In this document: positions 15,770-23,308 of the stretch, piece after piece | How the letters are laid out: every line of letters starts with the position of its first letter | Numbering within the stretch: position 1 is the first letter of the stretch | Assembly (NCBI GenBank): GCA_020632575.1 | Contig: JACKFH010000031.1 | Location: forward strand, 1 to 48,133 | Length of the DNA stretch: 48,133 bases | From: Candidatus Omnitrophota bacterium | Lineage (GTDB): Bacteria; Hinthialibacterota; Hinthialibacteria; OLB16 | Reading direction: 5' to 3' | Program-made: the position numbers and the translations under genes | Notes under the pieces: model-generated | What the model saw: only the letters and a program-made list of their open reading frames with translations | Database searches by the model: none | Told to the model about the DNA's origin: nothing

Positions 15770-18700
15770 CTATCCTTTGGTCAGCGTCTCGTCCAAATTG
15801 AGAAGCACCTGACACACCACTGTCCAAGCCGCCAAGTCCGGCGAAGACTCCGATTTTATCGACAGTTTCGAAAAGGCTTCTTGGAGGGAAGCGGGGCTAT
15901 TTTGGAATTTGTTTCGCTGCTCCCGTTCGAGCGAAAGCAATCGTTCGGCCTCGAAATCGGTTGGCGGACGGCACAAACAGATCCGGAAGGCCCGGTCGAG
16001 GATCTCCTCCGGATTGGCGTTTCCGTTCTCTTCCAGCAGTCTGGAGGCGAACGCCATCGACGCCTGGAGAAAGACGGGATCGTTGAGAGTCACCAGAGCC
16101 TGCAACGGGGTGTTCGTGATCGGTCGCTTCACCGTGCAGTATTCCCTGGTGGGAGCGTCGAAAGCGATGAACGACGGGTACGGGTTCGATCGACGCCAAT
16201 ACGTGTAGACCCCCCGCCGGAACCGATTGGCGCCCTCGTTTGGAATCCATTCATCCACACCGTAACCCGGCGAGCCGATCTCCGACCAGATTCCCGGAGG
16301 TTGGTAGGGAAAGACGCTGGGTCCCCCGATGGTTCGGTTCAATAGACCGCTAACCGCGAGAGCGTTATCGCGGATCGTCTCGGCGTTCATCCGGAACCGC
16401 GGACCGCGAGCCAAAAGTGCATTGTAGGGATCTCTCTCGAGCAGCTCGGGCGAGATTCGCGAGGACTGGCGGTAGACCGAGGAGGTGACAATCGTCCGAA
16501 TGAGATCTTTGACGCTCCAACCATTCTCCACAAACTCGATGGCAAGCCAGTCCAGAAGTTCCGGGTGAGAGGGAGGGCTTCCCCTCATTCCGAAGTCCTC
16601 CGAGGTCTCGACGATCCCCCGACCGAAGATCTGTTGCCAAATCCGGTTGACCGTGACCCGAGACACCAAAGGGTTCTCCGGACTGACCAACCATTGGGCT
16701 AACCCCAGACGGTTCCTTGGAAGGTCAGAGGGGAAGTTTCCAAAGATACTCGGAATGTCCGGTTTGACTTCCTCTCCGGGTCTTAGGAAATCCCCCCGGG
16801 TGTGAACGAAAGTCATCCTCGGGGTTTCTTGCTCTCCCATGACCAATGCTTGCGGAACCTCTTTGAGGAGCGCCTCTCGTTGGTTGGTGGTTTCCTCGAG
16901 TTCCCGGCGAATGGGTTCCAGGCTCGCCGCGATAGTTCGGAAATATTTGGAGATCTTTTCTTCTTCCTCGTGGGTCCGCCCTCTCTCCTTTGCACCCGCC
17001 GGAGTCAACGCCGCGAGTTTCACCTTCCCCTTGGGAGGGTTGGGCCCGTCGTTCGGATACCCTTTTTCCCGTTCGATAATATCTTGAATTTCGCTGGGAG
17101 GCAGGCGAACCGGTTTGGGGGCGCCTGTCAGAGAGATCCGAAACCTTCCAATGGTCGAGTTCATCCCAGCCCGCTGATCCAGTTCGATCGTGAATCGAGT
17201 CCCGCCCGGATAGAAAGCGTTATCGGGGACTTCGAACCACGCCTCGTAGACCTCGAGGTCGGTGGCGTCGAAGATCCATCCGGAACGCGGATTGCTGTCG
17301 ACCACCAGTTTGGGTTGTTGGCCGGGAGTGTTCCAAGTGGGGAAAAGAAGCGCGGTCGGAGTCGTTTCGCCGGCTCCTTCGAGGGGTCCGGTTAGAAGTC
17401 GGATAGCGGAAAGCGCGGGTTGTCCCTCTTCGTGACGCCCCACTCGATTCGGTCCTTTGCCACTGGAGGCGGGGAGAACCTCCAATCGAATGGCGCTAAT
17501 TCCCGACCCCTTCCAGGTTCCTTTCATCCGATAGATGTCGGTGACCGGGGCGACTCCGCTGGCCACCCAGGATCCATCCCGCTTCAGGTCCAGGTCGGCG
17601 CCGCCCTCCGACTCGCCCGAGTCAATCTCAATCGGAGCCCAGGCGATCCCCCGTTTCATGGTTCGTTCCCAGGCATTCTGTTCGGCGGACAACTCCGGAG
17701 TGTGGGTGTCGAGGGTCTTCTGAAGTTTTTCGATTTGTTGTGCAAGATCGCTGGCCCTGCCCTCCTGGCCTCCCTCGAAAAGTCGAATCATGGGGGCGCG
17801 GGAGGCGAAAGTGCCGCCCCCCAACTCGGAAGAGGTGTTGTAAAAGGCGTAGAGTTCGAAGAACTCCTTCTGTGAAATCGGATCGTACTTGTGATCGTGG
17901 CACTGAGCGCAGGCCATGGTCGTTCCTATCCAGATTGTCCCGGTCGTTCCCACTCGATCGACCACCGCCTTGACCCGGAACTCCTCTGGATCGATTCCCC
18001 CCTCCTCGTTGAACATCGTGTTTCGATTGAATCCGGTGGCGATGATTTGATTGTCGCTGGGATGGGGGAGCAGGTCGCCCGCTAACTGCTCGATGGTGAA
18101 TCGATCGAAGGGCAAGTCGCGGTTGTAAGCGTCGATCACCCATTCGCGATATGGCCACATCGGTCGGTTCGCATCGACATGATACCCGCAGGAGTCGGCG
18201 CAACGGGCGAGGTCGAGCCAGAATTGGGCGCGTCGCTCTCCGTAATGCGGCGATTCCAACAATCGGTCGACCAAATTCTCATAGGCCTCCGGAGACTCAT
18301 CCTCGAGAAAAGCGTTCAACTCCGAAAGCGATGGCGGCAGGCCGGTCAAATCGAGATGGACGCGACGAATCAAGGTCTCTTTGGAGGCTTCCGGCGAGGG
18401 TTCGAGGCCCTCCTCTTCGAGACGTTTGAAAACGAAGGAGTCGATCGGATTTCGGACTCGCTCCTCGAACTTCGTTGGGGGGATGGCCGGAGAGACCGGC
18501 GGGATATAGGCCCAATGATCGGTCTCGGGTCGGCGATTCGACTGGGCGATGCGATTGAAACGCTGTTTGACCGATTCCAGATCTTCGTCGAGGGTTTGGA
18601 GTTCTTGTTCGACCCGATCGATCTCAGAGTTGAGGCGACGATTCAGCTCGGGGACTCCGCCAGGGGTGGTTTGAATCCGCTCGATTCGATCGATCAGGTT

Positions 18701-18814
18701 TTCGAATTGCGTCCGATCCCCTTGATCCGGTTCCCCCGCTCGGACCGCTATTGCCATCCCGAGGAAGAGCGGGATGACCCATTGGGAGAAACGCCGAATC
18801 GTGCGGATTCGCAT
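15770..18814 (-). CDS. Exported DUF1549/DUF1553 (planctomycete-type) protein, no cytochrome domain
   Basis: A 1014-residue exported protein of the PSCyt2/PSD1 type. After a Sec signal (MRIRTIRRFSQWVIPLFLGM) comes a coiled coil, about residues 25-85, with heptad-like ENLIDRIERIQ and IDRVEQELQTLDEDLES. The DUF1549 domain begins near 115 (NPIDSFVFKRL) with FWLDLARCADS and a CxxCH site, CAQCHDHKYDPI. A beta-rich insert follows and then DUF1553 (RLGLAQWLVSPENPLVSRV to CQVLLNLDE). Family members usually have a cytochrome c domain at the N-terminus and a DUF1501 partner. Here neither is present. I prefer the ATG at 18814 over a TTG at 18835. Function unknown; exported in Planctomycetes-like groups. 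Confidence 0.85.
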   Translation of the reverse strand: MRIRTIRRFSQWVIPLFLGMAIAVRAGEPDQGDRTQFENLIDRIERIQTTPGGVPELNRRLNSEIDRVEQELQTLDEDLESVKQRFNRIAQSNRRPETDHWAYIPPVSPAIPPTKFEERVRNPIDSFVFKRLEEEGLEPSPEASKETLIRRVHLDLTGLPPSLSELNAFLEDESPEAYENLVDRLLESPHYGERRAQFWLDLARCADSCGYHVDANRPMWPYREWVIDAYNRDLPFDRFTIEQLAGDLLPHPSDNQIIATGFNRNTMFNEEGGIDPEEFRVKAVVDRVGTTGTIWIGTTMACAQCHDHKYDPISQKEFFELYAFYNTSSELGGGTFASRAPMIRLFEGGQEGRASDLAQQIEKLQKTLDTHTPELSAEQNAWERTMKRGIAWAPIEIDSGESEGGADLDLKRDGSWVASGVAPVTDIYRMKGTWKGSGISAIRLEVLPASSGKGPNRVGRHEEGQPALSAIRLLTGPLEGAGETTPTALLFPTWNTPGQQPKLVVDSNPRSGWIFDATDLEVYEAWFEVPDNAFYPGGTRFTIELDQRAGMNSTIGRFRISLTGAPKPVRLPPSEIQDIIEREKGYPNDGPNPPKGKVKLAALTPAGAKERGRTHEEEEKISKYFRTIAASLEPIRRELEETTNQREALLKEVPQALVMGEQETPRMTFVHTRGDFLRPGEEVKPDIPSIFGNFPSDLPRNRLGLAQWLVSPENPLVSRVTVNRIWQQIFGRGIVETSEDFGMRGSPPSHPELLDWLAIEFVENGWSVKDLIRTIVTSSVYRQSSRISPELLERDPYNALLARGPRFRMNAETIRDNALAVSGLLNRTIGGPSVFPYQPPGIWSEIGSPGYGVDEWIPNEGANRFRRGVYTYWRRSNPYPSFIAFDAPTREYCTVKRPITNTPLQALVTLNDPVFLQASMAFASRLLEENGNANPEEILDRAFRICLCRPPTDFEAERLLSLEREQRNKFQNSPASLQEAFSKLSIKSESSPDLAAWTVVCQVLLNLDETLTKG

Positions 18815-18978
18815 AAGATAAATCGAACCTTTCAAAGGGCGGTCAGGCCGTTTGACGAATTCTACACCGATTCGAAGCGGGGGCGCAATCGAGGTTTTTC
18901 AAAAACCGGATTTTTAAGAACGGTTTGGGCTACGGCTTAAAAGAACGAGCGCAGGTGATGAACCTTCCCTCCTCTCGC

Positions 18979-19581
18979 TCAGTTCGAAACCGCCCAGAGT
19001 CCACCATAACTTTTGGTTCCGTTGGTCGGGCTGTAGTGGGTCGAGTAGCAGTTCCCCTTGGAGCCTGTCCAGGAGTAAGCCAGAGAAGGCCCGACTGAGT
19101 AGAGAAACGCTTTGGTCCTCTCATGTCCGATCGGCTGATAGCGGTTGATCGCCCACTCCCCCAGATAGTACATGCTCAGGAGTTGACCCTCCCCCGTGTC
19201 ATCCGGCACAGCCGTTCCGATCTCGTAACGGGTGACAAAGGGGTCGAAAGGGATCGAGGTCATGTAGGCGACTGGAGTGGTCAGGGCGGTTCCGGGCGAA
19301 GGTTGCTTATTGGAATACAGCGCCCAACTGCCGGTCGGGATGCCCGCGTCCCATCGTTCGTGGGGATCGAGGGGGAATCGGCGCCAATCGTTTTGGTAGG
19401 CATAAAAGGCGGTGATGATGGACTTGCCATCGGCCAAGGCTTTTGTGGCTTCCGCGCGGATTCTCGCTGACAGGAAATTCGGAAGCGCGATAGCGATCAA
19501 AATGAGGATGATGGCGATCACGATCAGGAGTTCGATGAGGGTGAACCCCCTGTGTCTTAATGGCGAAACCAAGCGAGCCAT
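18979..19581 (-). CDS. Prepilin/pseudopilin-like protein with conserved tail
   Basis: A 200-residue protein with a type IV prepilin leader: MARLVSPLRHRG, the peptidase cut before F13 (GFTLIELL), and the conserved E at position 5 of the mature form. A 25-residue hydrophobic helix follows (IVIAIILILIAIALPNFLSARI), then a globular beta-rich domain. The C-terminus, YSPTNGTKSYGG near 185-196, matches the YDPTNGTxSxGD tail seen in lone pseudopilins of Planctomycetes-like genomes. Such proteins are probably processed by PilD and displayed at the surface, but no secretion genes are near. AAAGGAGG lies 7 bases before the ATG. Its own promoter is at 19642-19671. Confidence 0.9.
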   Translation of the reverse strand: MARLVSPLRHRGFTLIELLIVIAIILILIAIALPNFLSARIRAEATKALADGKSIITAFYAYQNDWRRFPLDPHERWDAGIPTGSWALYSNKQPSPGTALTTPVAYMTSIPFDPFVTRYEIGTAVPDDTGEGQLLSMYYLGEWAINRYQPIGHERTKAFLYSVGPSLAYSWTGSKGNCYSTHYSPTNGTKSYGGLWAVSN

Positions 19582-19639
19582 GATGTCCCTCCTTTGTTTG
19601 ACAAGTTGGGCGGTATGAAATTCAAGTCAGTAAGCGCCC

Positions 19640-19657
19640 CCATGATTAACCTCATGG
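19640..19657. promoter_or_regulatory. Inverted repeat overlapping the pseudopilin -10 region
   Basis: CCATGA (19640-19645) and TCATGG (19652-19657) are perfect inverted arms around a six-base centre. They overlap the predicted -10 box, so this may be a repressor site. Confidence 0.35.
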
Positions 19658-19671
19658 CGCGCCTGTGTCAA
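19642..19671 (-). promoter_or_regulatory. Possible sigma-70 promoter of the pseudopilin gene
   Basis: On the minus strand a perfect TTGACA (19666-19671) is followed after 18 bases by AATCAT (19642-19647), 4 of 6 matches to TATAAT. The leader would be about 55 bases, with AAAGGAGG near its end. Confidence 0.45.
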
Positions 19672-19706
19672 TCAAAAATTTCAAGGTGGCGAGACCCTGG
19701 TTGGTC

Positions 19707-21074
19707 CTACGTGGATTCTATCCGCTCCTCCCTTTTCATCGCCGATTTCACGAACTGGTAGTGGTGGATTACAACGCCGGACAGGATGAAGAGGATGAGG
19801 TAGTAGATGTTGAAAGCCATCTCGTTCCAACTCGCTTTCTCCCCAAATATAGGCCCGGTGATGATTTGCGCAAGTATGTTTTGAACGATCAGGGTCAGCC
19901 AAATCAGCCACGATGCGTGGGGGAAGACATCCCCCGAATACTTTGAGGGCAAGCGGTGTCGCCAAATGTGGATCGCGAGGACGACAAGGGCGATCACCAT
20001 GAGGGGCCAAATCACATACGAGAACTGTCTTTCCCAATAATCCTCATTGCCGATATAGATGTTCGCCCACCCCTTGAGCCCATTCTTGATCGACAAGCCG
20101 AGACCATAAATCAAACCAAGATAGAGACCGAATCGCTCCAGATTTGGGTGGGTGTTGGTGGTCGGCTCGGATTCGTCCAGTCTTTCCTCGTCAGACAAGG
20201 GGCGGTTCACAAGGAAATACGCCAAGCCATAGGCGACTCCGATGCTGATTCCGCCGCTCGATTCCCAACACCTCCAAAAATTGAAGTTCGCCCCCGGCCA
20301 GACATCGTGCGCCCATTTCCAATTCTGACAGATCCCCCACCCCAAACCGTTCACCAGCCCAACTGTTAGAATGAGAACAACATTTTTCCAGTCTCTCCTC
20401 CAAACCTCGAATGAAAGGAATCCGAGATAGACGCCGAGGTGCTCGATGGCGTGACGGTTGTCTCGGATTAGTCTTCCGAGATTGGGATTGGTCTCCAGGT
20501 CTTGGTATTTGTCGCTGATGGAGTGGTAAAGCGGAAGGAAGACTTGAGGCAGATGGTCGAAGATTTCCCTTGCCAGATAGAATCCGCCCACACCGCATGC
20601 GATGCGGATCACCCATTGCCAAATGGGAACTGGACGTTTCGAACCGCACCAAGCCAAAGCGCAGGCGCCGATTCCCGCCCAGGGAACCCCCGCGATGAAG
20701 AGCCACAGAAATCCGTAGGCTGGCGAGATGGGAACGAACTCCCCTTTGGAGTAATTCGTCATCAAGTGGCCCTCGAAGAAATTGGACCACTGCATCCATC
20801 CGCGCCCTCCCGACCATCCAATGCCGGCCGCCAGAGCGAGAACGATCCAACCCGAAGTGTAACGACGCGATTGCACGCCGCTTGGGTCTCTCGAAATGAA
20901 CCACCACGCCGCGCCCCAAAGAACGCCCGCGAAGATGCACCCCGAAGATCCGCCGTATCCGGAGGACCCTCGGACCGCCCAACTCATGCCGCCGAGTGCG
21001 GCAAAGAGGATGGTCGGAAGGAGGAGGTTGTGAGCCAAATTATCGGTCGAGTGGGAAGGGGCGGTTTCGTTCAT
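19707..21074 (-). CDS. Polytopic membrane protein of unknown function
   Basis: A 455-residue integral membrane protein with about ten hydrophobic helices. I cannot name a family. The N-terminal segment is LLLPTILFAALGGMSWAVRG, followed by YGGSSGCIFAGVLWGAAWW. Aromatic, tryptophan-rich stretches such as WGICQNWKWAHDVWPGANF and GWANIYIGNEDYWERQF lie in loops. A motif rich in Trp and Gly is repeated across the protein. The C-terminus is basic. GGAGG stands 7 bases before the ATG at 21074. It lies divergent from the haloperoxidase-like gene. Helix packing and the aromatic loops would fit a transporter or lipid-handling enzyme. Confidence 0.7.
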   Translation of the reverse strand: MNETAPSHSTDNLAHNLLLPTILFAALGGMSWAVRGSSGYGGSSGCIFAGVLWGAAWWFISRDPSGVQSRRYTSGWIVLALAAGIGWSGGRGWMQWSNFFEGHLMTNYSKGEFVPISPAYGFLWLFIAGVPWAGIGACALAWCGSKRPVPIWQWVIRIACGVGGFYLAREIFDHLPQVFLPLYHSISDKYQDLETNPNLGRLIRDNRHAIEHLGVYLGFLSFEVWRRDWKNVVLILTVGLVNGLGWGICQNWKWAHDVWPGANFNFWRCWESSGGISIGVAYGLAYFLVNRPLSDEERLDESEPTTNTHPNLERFGLYLGLIYGLGLSIKNGLKGWANIYIGNEDYWERQFSYVIWPLMVIALVVLAIHIWRHRLPSKYSGDVFPHASWLIWLTLIVQNILAQIITGPIFGEKASWNEMAFNIYYLILFILSGVVIHHYQFVKSAMKREERIEST

Positions 21075-21263
21075 GGTGGAACCTCCAAGGTGCGCTTCTT
21101 CAACTCTAATTCACCGCAAAGGATGATAGGGAAAGTGCCATCCGTTGGATACCACGCTCTTTCCACCCGACTGGTCCTTGATGCGGATTCGGGGTTATGC
21201 TCCCAATCAATTTTCAATTACCCCCGCGCCAAGAGGCGCCTCGACCATGGAGACCTAAAGAGA

Positions 21264-23291
21264 ATGTTCCGCCCCCTTCGTTTCATCGCAATCCCGATTC
21301 TCATCGCCGCCTCGCCACATCTCGTTTCCGCGCAACACAGCGTGGCGCGTCAATGGAACGACGAACTGCTCGACGCGATCCGGCTCGATATTCCGCGCCC
21401 CACCGTTCATTCACGCAATTTGTTTCATCTCTCGGTGGGCATGTACGATGCGTGGGCTGCCTACGATCCAGTCGCGGTTCCGTTTTTGAATCAAACGGAA
21501 TCACCAACCCCCGGTGTCAATGTCCTCGCACAGCGAAACGAAGCGATCAGCTACGCGGCCTATCACATCCTCACCGCTCGGTATGAAAACACTCCCGGCG
21601 GCGCAACCTCCACCGCCTCTTTCAGGCAACGCATGGTAACTCTAGGTTACGACCCCGAAGTCTCGGTCACGGTTGGAGATTCGCCCGCCGCAGTGGGAAA
21701 CCGAATTGCGGCAAGAGTTCTCGCATGGGGATTCGATGACAGCGGCGATGAGGCTTACAACTACGCCGACAACACAGGATACGAACCGGTGAACGACCCT
21801 CTTCAAGTCGAGTTACGCGGCACGGAAATGAATGACCCGAACCGTTGGCAACCTCTGGCTCTCGAAACCTTTGTCAGCCAGAACGGAATTCCCATTCCGC
21901 AAAAAGTCCAGACTTTTACGGGGCCTCATTGGGGAGCGGTGACACCCTTTGCGTTGGTGATGGACAACCCGGAGGATCCTTACATCTGGTCTCATGTCGA
22001 TCCCGGTCCACCGCCTCAACTTGGCGGAGAGGGAGACGCTCGATTTAAAGCGGCTAATGTGCAGGTGATCCAGTTCAGTGGTTGGCTCGATCCCGATGAT
22101 GGCGCGATGATCGACATTTCACCCGCCGCAATGGGGAACAATCCGCTTGGAACCAATGACGGAACGGGTTACGACCTCAACCCGATCACCGGCGAACCTT
22201 ACGAGCCAAATGTGGTGAAGCGAGGAGACTTCGGCCGCATCCTCGCCGAGTTTTGGGCAGACGGGCCGGATTCCGAAACCCCGCCCGGACACTGGAACAC
22301 CCTGGCGAATTATGTCAGCGACCACCCGGATGTGGTTAAACGATTCGAGGGAGTCGGGCCGGTTCTCGACGATCTCGAGTGGGATGTCAAACTTTATCTC
22401 GCGATCAACGGCGCGGTTCATGACTCCGCAGTGGCGGCCTGGGGGGCGAAGGCGGCTTACGATTATGTCCGCCCCATCTCCTCGATTCGTTACATGGGCG
22501 GACTTGGTCAATCCACGGATCCGAACGGCCCCTCATACCATCCCGATGGACTTCCACTCATCCCCGGTTCGATCGAAGTCATCACCGAGGAAACCATTCA
22601 ACCGGGAGGTCGACACCATCACCTGGTGGAACCGGCGGCGCCGGGGATGGCCACCGATGAGCACGTGGGAGATATCGCCATCTATGCTTGGCTGGGCATC
22701 CCCGACGATCCCGAGACCGAATACAGCGGGGCGGGCTGGATTCTGGCCGAGGACTGGATTCCCTACCAGCGAGATACGTTCGTCACGCCTCCCTTCGCGG
22801 GTTATGTGTCGGGTCACAGCACATTCAGCCGTTCGGCCGCGGAGGTGCTCACCCGTTTCACCGGCAGCGAATATTTTCCCGGCGGCCTCGGCGAACTTGT
22901 GGCGCCGATGGATGACTTTCTGGAATTCGAGATCGGCCCCACTGAGGAGGTCACACTTCAATGGGCGACCTATCAAGACGCCTCGGATCAAGCGGGCATT
23001 TCACGTTTGTGGGGGGGCATCCATGTCGAGGCCGACGATTTCGGCGGGAGAATCATGGGGGATACGATCGGACAGGACGCCTTCACCTTGGCTAAGAAGT
23101 ATTTCACCGGAGAGATCGAGGCCGAACTGACTCCCTCGCCCACGCCAACCGCAACGGCCACCGCGACAGCGACCCAAACGCCTCGACCCGAGGCGGCGTC
23201 TCATCCGGAGTTCGACGCTTCCGGAAATGGAATTATCGACGCGGAAGACCTATTGGTTTTTCTCCAAAACTGGCATCGAACGACTCAATGA
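21264..23291 (+). CDS. Secreted vanadium-dependent haloperoxidase/PAP2-like enzyme with dockerin-like tail
   Basis: A 675-residue exported protein with a Sec signal (FIAIPILIAASPHLVSAQ). The vanadate-binding pattern of vanadium chloroperoxidase is intact: K396 and R403 (KAAYDYVRP), S516-G517-H518 (YVSGHST), R581 and H587 in SRLWGGIHVEADD. The spacing K to R of 7 and R to H of 6 equals that of the fungal enzyme. It probably oxidises halides with hydrogen peroxide or removes phosphate outside the cell. Residues 623-642 form a TPT/TAT linker, and 645-675 a half-dockerin-like module (DASGNGIIDAEDLLVFLQNW). The frame opening at 20502 is rejected: only the ATG at 21264 gives a signal peptide. Confidence 0.85.
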   Translation: MFRPLRFIAIPILIAASPHLVSAQHSVARQWNDELLDAIRLDIPRPTVHSRNLFHLSVGMYDAWAAYDPVAVPFLNQTESPTPGVNVLAQRNEAISYAAYHILTARYENTPGGATSTASFRQRMVTLGYDPEVSVTVGDSPAAVGNRIAARVLAWGFDDSGDEAYNYADNTGYEPVNDPLQVELRGTEMNDPNRWQPLALETFVSQNGIPIPQKVQTFTGPHWGAVTPFALVMDNPEDPYIWSHVDPGPPPQLGGEGDARFKAANVQVIQFSGWLDPDDGAMIDISPAAMGNNPLGTNDGTGYDLNPITGEPYEPNVVKRGDFGRILAEFWADGPDSETPPGHWNTLANYVSDHPDVVKRFEGVGPVLDDLEWDVKLYLAINGAVHDSAVAAWGAKAAYDYVRPISSIRYMGGLGQSTDPNGPSYHPDGLPLIPGSIEVITEETIQPGGRHHHLVEPAAPGMATDEHVGDIAIYAWLGIPDDPETEYSGAGWILAEDWIPYQRDTFVTPPFAGYVSGHSTFSRSAAEVLTRFTGSEYFPGGLGELVAPMDDFLEFEIGPTEEVTLQWATYQDASDQAGISRLWGGIHVEADDFGGRIMGDTIGQDAFTLAKKYFTGEIEAELTPSPTPTATATATATQTPRPEAASHPEFDASGNGIIDAEDLLVFLQNWHRTTQ

Positions 23292-23308
23292 TGACTTAGC
23301 TGAGTGGA

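Noticed and set aside
18893..18926. A/T-rich inverted repeats after the pseudopilin gene
   Set aside because: Arms GGTTTTT/AAAAACC have a one-base loop, and AAACCG/CGGTTT is weak. Too little for a terminator call.
20502..21263. N-terminal extension of the haloperoxidase-like gene
   Set aside because: It lies opposite the polytopic membrane protein gene and would bury the signal peptide at 21264.
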